From Adineta steineri (lineage: Eukaryota; Rotifera; Eurotatoria; Adinetida; Adinetidae): a stretch of DNA of 64,000 bases. Every line of letters begins with the position of its first letter. Position 1 is the first letter of the stretch. A program made the position numbers and the translations under genes. The notes beneath the pieces are model-generated. The model saw nothing but the letters and a program-made list of their open reading frames with translations. It searched no databases and had not been told where the DNA came from. Positions 1 through 12,300 of the stretch are shown here, piece by piece. The DNA lies in contig CAJNOI010000025.1 of the NCBI GenBank assembly GCA_905250115.1, positions 599,027 to 663,026 on the forward strand. The letters are read 5' to 3'.

Positions 1-1239
1 AACAATTTAATAATAACAGATATATTTTTAATCTTATCGAACAACAAATTTACGATTAATCCTATATTATAGAACTTCGAATTCAAAATATATAAGAAAC
101 ATGTATAGTACAAATGTGTAACCAGTATTTTACCTTCGGGGGTTCAAAAATGATCTCTGGGGTGCAAACGCATAATAAAGCGCGAAAAAATCGTAAATCT
201 CAGAAGGGCAAACGCAGTCTTCTGGGGTGCAAAATGTCCTATGTTCTTCCCTTCCGCTAGATAAAACACTGTGTAACAAGACATTTATCTTTTCATAATC
301 CTACACATATTCTATCTAATATACTTACATTTTGAATCACAATTAAAAGCATTTGAATCTCCATTACATTTTGAACAATTTTCTTCATCTGAATTATCTT
401 CACAATCAACAATACCATCACATCTGAAAGCACATATTAAGAAAAGAAATTTATTGAAATCTAAAATCTATACCTATAGGAATTATCTCGTCGTGCGCAT
501 CTTTTTTCTCGTGGACAATAAACATGTTTATTTGATGAACATTTGTTTTCACTACAATCTTTTTCATCTGAATCATCAATACAATTTGAAACTCCATCTA
601 TTCATAAAAATCAATGAACATTTATTCTTAATTTTTTTTTGATTTTAACATACCACATGTTTGTACATCTTTTCGATAACAAACTTTTCCATCAGGACAG
701 AACGTATGATCAGGTGGACAATCATTATTTTGAAAATTTCTGTCACAATATAATTCATCACTTTTATCTTCACAATTAATTATACGATTACATTTTTGTC
801 CTTGATCAATACAACGTGTTAATGGACGTGATATAGCTACACCTTTTTGGCACGTAAATTGAGTATTTGAACAATTCTCATTCGATAATTTTAATTGATC
901 TTCACGAGATATTTCTTCACGAAAATCAAATGAATTCGAAACAAGTATTGGAATATTAAGATATTTAATATGTTCACTTAATAAACCACGTGAACGTACT
1001 ATAGGTATTAATGTAGAATAAAGTCGAGCATCATTTGAAATATTTGACGAAATTTCTTCTGGAATATACTAAGATAGAGAGAGAGAAAAAAATAAGTAAA
1101 AAGAAACGTTCATGAATATTTAAAATATTACTTTTTCTAATGATTTTGACCACCAATGTGTACTAAATGCTACACCAAGTAAACCAAGTGCAATTAATGA
1201 TGGAGCAAGAAGAAGAAATAAACGTGTACAATTCCTCAT
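1..1239 (-). CDS. LDL-receptor class A repeat protein, 5' part (runs off left edge)
   Basis: Four exons can be read on the minus strand: 1239-1132, 1068-654, 597 to about 470, and about 425-329, joined by short GT..AG introns. The protein opens with a basic stub and one hydrophobic segment (about residues 7-27, LFLLLAPSLIALGLLG), so it is either a signal anchor or a signal peptide. At least three LDL-receptor class A modules follow. Each has the six-cysteine pattern and the acidic calcium cage, for example CEDKSDE, CIDDSDE and CEDNSDE, and a fourth module starts at the end of the last exon. A clean donor (GTAAGTAT) closes that exon, so the gene continues leftwards and 1-328 is intron or beyond. 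Family knowledge suggests a surface or secreted ligand-binding protein. I cannot name an orthologue. A polypyrimidine-AG acceptor lies 7 nt upstream of the ATG. Confidence 0.8.
120..250. repeat. short direct repeat in first-gene intron
   Basis: The motif CTGGGGTGCAAA occurs twice, in the segments starting near 155 and 222, with related GGGTTCAAAAA and AGGGCAAACGC pieces between them. It is probably a small degenerate direct repeat in intronic DNA. I see no coding content. Confidence 0.4.
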
Positions 1240-3693
1240 TTTAAATCTAAAATAAAAGGTTTATTCAAATTTTTTTCTCCTCACTTTTCTTCTTTCTTTC
1301 AACTGACATTTTTCATTAGTTCAAATGAAAGAATATAAAACAGTAAAAATGCAACTATGCGTATTAGCAATATAGTAAATAAAAAGTAAAAGAAGTGTCG
1401 GCATGTACCGCACACACACACATACGTATATATATATGCAATGGTTTTACTTTGTTAAATTAAAGATGAACAAAAGAAATATCTATTTTCGATGTACTTA
1501 TATAAATAAATCATAAAAGAATGTATGTCTAGTCCAAGCAATATTTGACCTAATTTCAATAATCATTTTTTTGTCACGCTATGGACTGAAAAATTCTTTC
1601 ATCTTCTGATTAATTTTTTCCGATTATTCTCTCTCAAAAGAAAAAAAAAGACTATAGACTCGCACTATATACGCTATTCTTAATAATAGTATTTTTTCTA
1701 AATGATAAAAGAATGAAGATTACAATATGGTTTCTATATGTATATATTTTTCTCTCTCCCTCTCTCTCGCGAGAATCAAATAATATAATATATGCATGTC
1801 AGTCACTGTCATTTTTTTTCTCTCTCTCTAATTCAGTTAAATAAAGCAATCATTGAAGAACATATCACTGTAGGCTAGAAAGTCTGTTTGATAATAACAT
1901 TCACTTAACAGATATTTTTCTACATGTTGATTGTCTTGTTGTTTTGAATAAATATAAATAACTTACATCAATCAATCAATATGCAAAAAGGCGTGTACAA
2001 TGTCAATTCATTAGTAAAATAAAATTCTGCAAAAGTTTTTATTTTCATTTATTCAGCCATATATATATATTAGTACTACTAGGAATAATATTTTAGCTTT
2101 CTTCTCTTTATTAGACAGTGTGAACGGGGGGATAGATGAAGAAGACGAGAAGGAATAAAGATAATTCCATATACATCACAATGATGACCTCGATTTGAAC
2201 TTATAAGAGACAAGATAGAAGAGAAGAAGAAGAAGAAAAAAAAGATTGATGCGTGATGTATTGTATTTGATTAGATATACATAGACCAAATAAATTCTTC
2301 TGTTCATTATTGTACATAATATGTGGACAAATGAGAATATAATGAATAGAAAACGAGTTTTGTACATCAATATCTTTTTGATTGTATCAATCAATCTCTT
2401 ATTCATAACTGTTAGAATATCATTGATAACTAGTCATAGGAAAAGTCTATATTTAATTATGATAAAACATCATGATGATTGATGAAAGGCAAAATTTAAT
2501 GTTTTGTAAAAAAAAAAGTCGACACATTTACATTAGTCTATTTGAAAAAAAAGAAAACATACTAGCACAGACAAGAAATCTATTAATACAAGCCCTATAC
2601 ATTATATGCATAGTAAAGTAACTGAAGCCTTATAAAATAGTTCTTTTATAAATTTCATGCTTATAATAAATGTATTGATATTGAAAGAAAATATACCATT
2701 ATATTTTCGGAACTTACACAAGAGAATTTGTCGTATAGATAGAATTCATTGCAATCAAGTTCTAGTTACCCGTAAAAGTCAAGTATAACTTTATTACTAT
2801 ATGAACAGGCTACGTGATTCGGATAGATATATTTCACATTTATTGCCGAACTCTATCCATAGATTTTTAGCGTTGTCACGTTTCTTCTATTCAAAATATG
2901 AATGGCGTCATCATCATCATCATCACAAATTCTTTCAGTATGTAAAGTCCAATCAACTTTAGTTATTATCGTATTATGTAAATTCTAATTGTATTAATCA
3001 TTATCGCTCTTTTATTTCAATTATGTCAGAAAAGAAAAATCCATTATCTCAAGTGATAAGATCTTCAAATAATTTTATTGTTGTTTATAGATGGCACAAA
3101 ATTCGGTTCTCTTTTTTTTCTCATTCTGTGTCAGACACTCTTCTCTCATATCGAACATAAAAAAAACCAAACAACATACATATACAATAAAGTATCAAGA
3201 AACTAATACAGAGAGAAAGAGACATGTTTTGTGTCTTAGACATAATGAAGTTAAAAACACGAAACAATAATCGTAAATGTTGTATTTTTTGTCTATACAT
3301 AAAATTGATACTCATCGAAAGACGAATCATAATACAAGACAAAGAAAAAAAAAAACGGATTCCTTTTTTGTTTTTTCGACAAAAGATGAGATCGTAAAAA
3401 AAAACAATTACAACATAAATCATTTCTCAAAAACTACGCAAATGTCAAAATATCAGCCATAAAACAAGCATCAAAATGGAAAGGAACATAAACACAAGAC
3501 AACGGACAACAATGAAATAAAAACAGAGAGAAAAAAAAACTTGTTGTTTGTTTGTTTTTGTTTTGTTCGGTGCACAATGTTAGTTTTTGTACACCGGAGC
3601 AAAGAGAGAATACACAAACACACGCACACAAAAGAAAAGAACTGTACAACATCGACTATGCTTTATTTATTTGTTTGTTTGTTCTCTTTCTAT
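1240..3693. other. intergenic, low-complexity AT-rich
   Basis: This 2.4-kb spacer holds no convincing gene. It contains CT-rich runs (1740-1840), a CA/TA microsatellite near 1415-1440, a TCA run near 2910-2930 and many poly-A stretches. The few short open frames are low complexity. It separates the 5' end of the LDL-receptor-like gene from the 3' end of the first helicase, so it should hold the former's promoter, but I cannot point to one. Confidence 0.6.
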
Positions 3694-5539
3694 TTATGAT
3701 TTTGTATTAGCAGAAGCATTTCCATTATTTTCTTGTTGTTTTTCACTTGTATTTTCACCACCCATTTGATATTCAGCAACATAAAGTGATGGATCAATTT
3801 GTTTTGGTATGGGTTGAATTTCTGTACCTAATTCTTGTTCGATTTTATGTAATGAAAAACGATCTTCATATGTTATTAGACTTATAGCAATACCATAATG
3901 GCCAAAACGACCTGAACGACCAATACGATGTCTAATTTAAAATAGAACAAAAAAAAAAATGAGTTTTGGGTTTTTTTCTCGATAAAACTTACAAATATGT
4001 TTCACTTAATTTTGGGAAATCAAAATTGATAACAACGTTTACAGCTTGAATATCAATACCACGTGTAAATAAGTCCGAACAAACAAGATTACGACAAAGG
4101 CCAGTACGGAAATCATGAAAAACACGATTACGATGATCTTGACGCATTTTTGAATGAATGTAATAACATGAATAACCAAGATCAGTTATTTTTTTAGCTA
4201 AAAGTTCAACACGTTGTGTTGAATTACAAAAAATAATTGATTGATTCACTTGTAACTAAATGAAAAGAAAAAAATAAAAATAAAAATAGGATTGATTTGT
4301 TTATAACTTACTTTTGAAAATAATGTATTTAAACAATGAACCTTTTGACGTTCTTGTACAAATGCGTAGTACTGCGTAATACCTTAGAAGAAAAAAAAGA
4401 TAAATATGTTGATCATTGAGCAATTTTTTCTCATTAGAAAATTTGTTTAGAATGTCTGACGAAATCTCAGAATGAAAAATAAAGCGGAGAAATCCTAAGA
4501 AGTCTTCGTGGCCGAATTACTTTTTAATGATTACAATGTAGATCTGTTTTGCAGTTCTTTCATATCAGACTTTAACCGGTCTTACTATAAATGAATTTTC
4601 ACTAGCGAAAACTTCTTTCATGGATTTTAAAATTTCCATACCTTTGAGAGTTAGTTCTTCCATAAGATTGATTTCATATGGATTACGCATATGTTTCTTA
4701 ATAAAATCATCTACAGTTAATGGAAATGTAGCTGAATATAACATAATTTGTCTATCTTGTGGTAAATGATAAATAACATCATCTAACAAATGATTAAAAT
4801 CTTGTGAAAGTAATTTATCAGCTTCATCTAATACAATTACACGACATGCATCAATTTTAGCTAAGCTTTTATTAACTAAATCTAATAAACGGCCAGGTGT
4901 TGCAATAACAATATGAACAACTTCTTGTAAACGAGCAATATCTTCACGTAATGCTGTACCGCCAGTTGTAACCATAACACGCAAATGAAGATGTTTGGAA
5001 AGTTCCATACAGATAGCACTTGTTTGTAAAGCTAATTCACGAGTTGGAACTAAGATAACAGCTTGAATTGCATTTTTAGTTGGATCGATTCGTTCAATAA
5101 CAGGTATTGCGTATGCACCAGTTTTTCCTGTACCATTTTTTGCACGAGCAAGAACATCACGACCGGTTAGAGCAATGGGTATTGAATGTTCTTGAATGGG
5201 TGATGGTTTTTCCCAACCTTTTTCATAAACGCCTAGAAAAATTCTTATTTAGAAAAAAACGAAAGAAAAGTTTTAAATTGAAAATTTACCCATAAGTAAT
5301 TCACGTTTAAGACAATAATCTTCAAAATCATGACCACTTGTATTGGTAACATCCGATGTTCTAGCACGATTATCTTTTTCTGGAATGTTCAATTTTGATT
5401 TCCAATCTGGATCATCTTTATTAATTGTTGATGTTGAATTTCCATTATTAATGTTTGTTTTATCATTACCAGCAGTAGTATTTGTCGAAGAAAATGCTAA
5501 TGAAGGTGAAGATTTACCTTCAGTTGATGAATTAATCAT
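3694..5539 (-). CDS. DDX6: DEAD-box RNA helicase DDX6/Me31B-like, copy 1 (with extra intron)
   Basis: ATP-dependent RNA helicase of the DDX6/Dhh1/Me31B family, which acts in cytoplasmic mRNA repression and decapping (P-bodies). Five exons: 5539-5290, 5232-4642, 4382-4312, 4255-3993, 3931-3694, giving about 470 residues, close to the usual family length. The motifs appear in order: Q motif [13 protein letters not shown], motif [46 protein letters not shown] and [10 protein letters not shown]. The N-terminal 60 residues are Ser/Thr/Asn-rich and the C-terminal tail is Gln/Asn-rich. The third intron (4641-4383) is absent from copy 2 and is bounded by a 7-bp direct duplication. Without splicing it there, translation would stop 24 codons into the insert. 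The gene is a head-to-tail paralogue of the next gene. Confidence 0.93.
4386..4644 (-). mobile_element. 259-bp insertion acting as a new intron, 7-bp target duplication
   Basis: Relative to the tandem paralogue, copy 1 has 259 extra bp in the codons for [15 protein letters not shown] (plus strand) stands at 4379-4385 and again at 4638-4644, while copy 2 has it only once. On the coding strand this reads AAG|GTAT on both sides, so the duplication itself supplies the AG acceptor and the GT donor and splicing restores the exact frame. I see no convincing terminal inverted repeats and no coding potential. It could be a small non-autonomous element (introner-like) or filler DNA from break repair. 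Confidence 0.75.
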
Positions 5540-5953
5540 AATTAAATAGTAGTAAAAAGAAATGAGATAATAAACGAAAACAAAATATTTATGTACAAAT
5601 ATCAATGAAGGTTTTGTTATTCAAATTGTCAATTTAGTCGAAGATATTTTATATATGTATATATATCTAAAGTAGAATAATAAACGTTTTCTTATTTTCA
5701 GTATGTTTTCGTATCTTTTTTTTATCCATAAAATAAAAAAACGTTTTAATGCAAGAACAAGAATAACAATCGGTCAAAAAAAAGAGCAAAAAAAGTCAAA
5801 TGAAAGAGTAAGGAAAAAAATGTAGAATAAAATTGTGCACACACATCATATATCTGTTCTTATAAATCATCAAAAGTTTTGTTTTTTGACTAGTAAAACA
5901 TTCACACACATACAGAACGAAAAAAAATATCTGACTGTTCATTTATCGGATTA

Positions 5954-7483
5954 TTATTGTTGTTGTTGTTGTTCTTCGGATGATTGTTCAATAGATGGGC
6001 CTTTAGCCACGTAAAGATTTTCATCAATGTGACGTGGAATTGGTATAATTTCAGTACCTAATTCTTGTTCAACCTTGTGTACAGAAAATCGATCTTCATG
6101 GGTGATTAAACTGATGGCAACACCCAAATGGCCAAAACGTCCGGAACGACCAATACGGTGACTAAATTAACAAAAATTTGTTTTTTAAATATTTCCAAAA
6201 AAATTCATAATTTTACTTACAGATAAGTTTCACTATAACGAGGAAAATCAAAATTGATAACAACATTTACAGCTTGAATATCAATACCACGTGTAAACAA
6301 ATCCGAACAAACAAGATTACGACAAAGACCAGTACGGAAATCATGAAAAACACGATTACGATGTTCTTGACGCATTTTTGAATGTATATAATAACAATTA
6401 TAACCTAATTCGGTTATTTTTTTAGCTAAAAGTTCAACACGTTGTGTTGAATTACAAAAAATAATCGATTGATTGATTTGTAACTAAACGAAATGAAAAA
6501 AATAAAAATACAAATATGATTTAATTTGTAAATAATTTACTTTTGAAAATAATGTATTTAAACAATGAATTTTTTGTCGTTCTTGTACAAATGCATAATA
6601 TTGTGTAATACCTTTAAGTGTTAATTCATCCATAAGATTAATTTCATATGCTTGTTTCATATGTTTACGAATGAAATCATCAACAGTTAATGGAAATGTA
6701 GCTGAAAAAAGCATAACTTGTCGATCATTTGGCATAGCAAATAAAAGTTCATCTAATAAATGATTAAAATCTTGTGAAAGTAATTTATCAGCTTCATCTA
6801 ATACAATTACACGACATGAATCCATTTTAGCTAAATTCTTATTAACTAAATCTAACAAACGGCCAGGTGTTGCAATAACAATATGAACAACTTCTTGTAA
6901 ACGAGCAATATCTTCACGTAATGATGTACCACCAGTTGTAACCATAACGCGTAATTGAATATGTTTGGAAAGTTCCATACAGATAGCACTTGTTTGTAAA
7001 GCTAATTCACGAGTTGGAACTAAGATAACAGCTTGAATTGCATTTTTAGTTGGATCAATTCGTTCGATAACTGGAATTGTGTAGGCACCAGTTTTTCCTG
7101 TACCATTTTTTGCACGAGCAAGAACATCACGACCGGTTAAGGCAATTGGAATCGATTGTTCTTGTACTGGTGATGGTTTTTCCCAGCCTTTTTCATAAAT
7201 ACCTGCGAAAAAAAAACATAGTTTTATTATTTACAAAAATTTTAGATTTAAAAATTTTACCCATAAGTAATTCGCGTTTAAGACAGTAATCTTCGAAATT
7301 ATGTCCTTTTGTTGCTGTAACATCGGCTGTTTTTGGTCGATTATCTTTAGGTGGTAATTTCAATTTTTCTTTCCAATTTGGATCATCAAGAAGTGATTTA
7401 GTATTGGTATTAGCTGCATTAGCATGTGTATCAATAATTGCAGTTGATGTTGTTGTTATAGCGAGTTCTTCACTGTTGGTCAT
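5954..7483 (-). CDS. DDX6: DEAD-box RNA helicase DDX6/Me31B-like, copy 2
   Basis: Tandem paralogue of the previous gene, same orientation, 415 bp upstream of it. Four exons: 7483-7261, 7202-6541, 6483-6221 and 6161-5954, about 451 residues. All helicase motifs are intact ([51 protein letters not shown]). The core is very similar to copy 1, while the N-terminal 60 residues and the tail (a short poly-Gln followed by two stop codons) diverge strongly. The exon matching exons 2 and 3 of copy 1 is one piece here, so this copy keeps the ancestral structure for that intron. Expected role: translational repression and mRNA decay with decapping factors. Confidence 0.93.
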
Positions 7484-8814
7484 TTTTCAGTGTTATATAC
7501 ACTCTAGATAGAAAAAAATCAGGATAAATGAAATAAAATTCGAAATGTAAATGTTTATGAAGAATTCCAATCGGACGAAAAATAAGAAAGAAATAGACTA
7601 GAATAGTCCAACGAGGGTATATCGATATGTATATATAGATATCGATATACAGGGTATATTTTATTCTAGCTCCTATATTTGTCAGCTGTTTACATTAGAG
7701 TGTTAATGTGATCAAGAGAGAGAGATGATGAACGAATGGACGAGAAAATTACCCTAGATAGTCTTTTTCTTCTTCTTTATTCTACGATAAACTTTATTCA
7801 TGTGAATGTCTATAGTCATTAGAAAAATATTTTCAATAAGAAAATTTATAAATATATAAAAAAACAAGAAAAATAAAAATACATTTTTTTCTTTTTAGTT
7901 TAAAATAAAAGATTTTTTTTTCATATATAATCATTTGTTTTCAACATACTTATGCACTTTGTTTTATAAAATGAGAAGAAAAATAGTTACTATAGATATT
8001 GCAAAAGTAATGGCATAGAGACGCCATTTATTATTGAAACAATTTTTAGGTATGTTGAATTGTTGTTGACGAATTTACCTATATCAAAATCAGGTTTTTA
8101 TTATGAACAGGAGTAGTAATAAGGACATCTATAAGTGAATTGTAGGAAACATCTGTGAGATTAATAGAGATAATTCCGGAGATTATAACAAAGCTGACAG
8201 TATTTGTTTCTTATTTTCAGGATAATACATTTATAACGATACTTTGAGCCTGAAGAAACTGGAAAATAAGAGTTTGTAGGAATTCATTGTGCAAATATAC
8301 ACTTTTAAATTCAATAAATCTCATATAAATTAGATGTTTATCTGATTGTTGTTAAGTGCAATGCACTTGAAATTACGTTGTTTTTAAGAGATATAAGAGA
8401 AACCTTACGACTTGATTAATTAGTTGAGTTCAGTAGGATGATACTGTCCTATCTTATTATGTGTAGACTGAAGGCAAGAATACAAAATAAAACGCCATGC
8501 TCTTTTAGAACTATAGAAATATAATGATGCAATTATACTTATCTATCATAAAAAGAAATAAGAATCTCTGACAAGCTAATACATTACCCATGTCTCTCAA
8601 TATTAAGTATAAAACAACTTATTTGATATGTTTTTCTTATATATAACTTATATGAGATGCATTAGTAGTATTCTATGATATTATGATAAAACAATCAAAT
8701 ATTCTAATCTTTTATTTTCATATGAAGATTTTATTTTTTATTTATAATGAATAGTCTATGTATCTATTAAATCGTGTGAATACTGTATAATTGTTTTTTT
8801 GAAAGAAATAGTAA
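7484..8814. other. intergenic, upstream of DDX6 copy 2
   Basis: AT-rich non-coding spacer with no supported gene. It includes a nested palindrome at about 7595-7672 and poly-T runs near 7890-7925. It must contain the promoter of the upstream helicase copy. Confidence 0.5.
7595..7672. repeat. nested palindrome
   Basis: The inner arms GTATATCGATAT / ATATCGATATAC flank an AT core. Outside them CTAGAATA and TATTCTAG also pair. The whole could form a hairpin of about 70 nt just upstream of DDX6 copy 2. It may be a remnant of a fold-back element or an AT-rich palindrome. Confidence 0.6.
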
Positions 8815-9219
8815 TTAAACATTGGCACATTGTGTCTCCATATAACCAAGATCATGTTCATCCAAATCTTTTTTTTCTTCTCGTCCATCTTCTGTATCAA
8901 GATCCAAAGATGAATAAAAACTATTATAACATGCGAAAGCAAGTTTAAATCTGTTACAATCAGCTTTAAGATTATATCTTGAATTAGGATCACTATTGTC
9001 ATGTTTCAATCCTTCGAGAAAAGTATCACATTCTTGTGTTGGATGTGGCCATCGAAATAGATCATATTCAAAAGCAGTTACTGGAATTGAGATAGTACTA
9101 TCTAGTTGATGTATACAATACGTATGAGTTATCATTAAAATAACGAGAAAAACCAAATTAATACTAAATAAACAAATTCTAAATAGGCATAAGAGTAAAA
9201 AAAAAGTACTTCTACTCAC
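8815..9219 (-). CDS. small probable secreted protein, unrecognised
   Basis: An uninterrupted frame of up to 134 residues. A hydrophobic stretch (about residues 5-30, FFLLLCLFRICLF onward) looks like a signal peptide. It is followed by a soluble acidic domain with cysteines (QECDTFLEGL, ADCNRFKLAFACYN, ETQCANV). The start is uncertain: the first in-frame ATG (9135) lies inside the hydrophobic segment, whereas the open frame reaches 9219 just after a CTATGCAG acceptor-like site. A short upstream exon or a trans-splice site may therefore supply the start. AATAAA signals follow the stop. I do not recognise the family. Confidence 0.5.
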   Translation of the reverse strand: MSRSTFFLLLCLFRICLFSINLVFLVILMITHTYCIHQLDSTISIPVTAFEYDLFRWPHPTQECDTFLEGLKHDNSDPNSRYNLKADCNRFKLAFACYNSFYSSLDLDTEDGREEKKDLDEHDLGYMETQCANV

Positions 9220-9362
9220 TGCATAGTTAATAAGTATGGCGGTTTCTTTTTTTTACGCATCTATCTATATATTGTGTTTTATTAATGTCTCAACAGCTGT
9301 TACCAATACTTTGCATTTTTAGATAAGTTAATTTTGTATTTCCCCTTTGATTTGAAACAACG

Positions 9363-12300
9363 ATGACGTCAACATCAATGGTCTCGTCATCGAATAAATC
9401 CCGTGCACCACCGGCAGGGAAAACAATTCGTCTTCAACTTGATCCATTACGTTTACATGAACCGGCGCGTAAGAAATTATCAACCATTGAAACTCAACGT
9501 ATCATGGTCGTCTTTGATGATCTTGTACAAAAAATGGAATTAATTGAAATTTTACCAGTTATTGTTTCACATGCAGATTTATTTAAATCAACTATTGATA
9601 CGTAAGTTCATATTAAAATTCCTTCTAAAACTTTTTTTGATTTATTTAGAGAAACAATGAATGAAATAAATCGCCATGAACAATTGAAACATGCCTTAGA
9701 AACAAATACACCACTTCAATCTGTTACAAATATTATCGGTAAATATTCATTTTAATTAATCAAAATTTATTTTTTTCTTTTAGAAAAATTACCACAATTT
9801 GAAAATTATACACGATGTTTTGATAAAGCATTATCACGTAATGTAAATGAACAAATTGCTTATCATTATTATATTCAACAATCTATTCGTAATATACTTC
9901 GTCGACTTGTTCATCAACAAAATCATTTTGATAATATTAAACGTATATTACAAAGTAAAAAATTATTACCACCACAAAAACATGTCATAAGTTTGTATTT
10001 GATATTTAATTTAAAACAAAACAAAAACCGTTTTGTTTTTCTTGTCTAGAATTATTAAAAATGTTAAGAGATTCAGCAATGGAAAGATTTTTAACAACAC
10101 CACTTGAAGAACGTGAAAAAGATGATCAAATAAAAAGTTTAAATACACGTTTATCATCAAATGAAACTATTATTGCTAAACTTGAAAAAGAACTTAATGA
10201 TGCTATTGCTGATCGTGATGCCGAGGTATGTTTAGAAGATTTTTTTCGTTATTTTATTGTTTGTCATTGATACATTACATCTGTTGCATACACAGATATT
10301 ATTGACCATCTGTTCATTGATGACTTATCTTCTTCTTTCTTTTTACATACTTATTCCTATATAGATACACACACACATACACACACACAAAAGAATAAAT
10401 AATATCCTAATGATACATTTATAGTAATAGTGATGTATTTCTTGTTGATGTTCTATGATGAAATTGCCGATTGTCTAACCAATGAATGAGTTTAATAATT
10501 GGATGTAGAATTCCATAGATAAGAAAACGTAAGGTTAGTACAAGTAATGATAGTATTAATGAGAGAAAGGTTAAATTCGATGAATTTAAATTTGATTTCC
10601 AATGTAGAACAACATGAATAAAAGCAATTAATAAACAAAATGGTCCGAGATAAGATGTTAACAGATAATATTCATTCCATAAAAGACGTTCACTTATCCA
10701 TGGAAAATGAACATAGGATAGAATACTTAATAAGATTAAAGTAAATATACCAAAAAAGAAACCATTAACTAATAATTTTGAATCGAAATCAATTTTTGCA
10801 AATATAAGAAATATAATATGTAGTAAAGCAAATGATAATGAATACCATACTAAATAACGTCTTGACTGAAGCCAATGCTGAATAATTGGTAAATTTAGTA
10901 TAACATTTTCTACAATAGCAAAAAAAGAATTTTAAGAAAATTAAAAGTTTCAAATATTTTTACTATCAAGATTGTGTATTTTGAATGTTTTTGAATAAGT
11001 AAATTCAATGAATTCAAGTAATGGTCTTATTAGAAATAATAAGGCCAGTAATGTTATACTTGTTGATGCTGTTATTGAACTTGCTTGACGATAGATTAAT
11101 ACTGCATTATATATTTCATGATTACATTCTATCATTGATAGAATAAAATATAATGTAAATATAATTATTGTTGATATCAATGGAAATAAGCAATTACGAA
11201 ATACTTTTATTCGTTCATTATTATATGAATATTTATCAAGGAAATAAATTCCATGTGTAAAACAATTTAAATCATTAATAAATTTAATAAGATTTAATGG
11301 TGAATATTGTTCAATAGCAACTCCAATACGTTGTGTACCGTTTTCAATTTCCCAATTTGATAAATTTCCAAAAGCTCGATATGAACCTGGAATAGTTGGT
11401 AATGCAACATAAGATTTTTTTGAAAAATAGTTCGAAAATATTTCTCGTGTATCAATGACTAATTGTTGTTTATCTTGCGGAAATAAATCTTCGAAATTTG
11501 TTGTTAAATTATCTGTTATAAGAATAATTGATGGAGACAATTCATAAAATATTTCATATGATACATAATTTGTTGAATTCATTTCATTCATTGAATTTAT
11601 ATCACATAAAATTGGTTTTGGAAAACCAGATAATAAAAGACGTTTTCGAAATGCTTCTGAACGTTTATTTCGACCAATTATACCAACTAATGAATATGAA
11701 TTATTCGTTGTATGTTGTTGAGGATTATTATCGTATACAGATATTAATGATTTTTGTGTTTGATCTTTTATCAATCGAACATCATCTGTATGTTCTAAAT
11801 TTTGAAAAATAAAACAAAAATAAATTATCATATTTTTGCTTACGTATTGAAGTTGATGGTGGATCATCTAATTGATTTCTTTCATCAGTATTTATATCTA
11901 TATCTTCCATTGTCGTTGTTGTTGTTAATGGTTGATCGGTTGTTGTCATTAATATTGTTTCAGGCATTTCTACGATATCTATTGATAAATTTAGATCATA
12001 CGATGATGAATTCATATATTATTGTTAGTTTGCACTGATAGATAAACAGAAGAAGATCAATTCCTCTAGAATAGCAAATGATTGATATAGCAAACTTAAT
12101 GAATGTATTCTGCATATGTGTCGTTTTTTTTTCTTCTTCTTCCCTTTCTCTCTCTCTAAGGAGAGGTCAAACGGACACGGGAGACAGACCAGAAATAGAG
12201 TGGTTAACTAACACAAGATTATCTATATAGCACGCACAGAAGGCGACATTAACAGATGGTTATCCATTTTCTCTTATTCTTGATTCCTACATACGATTAA

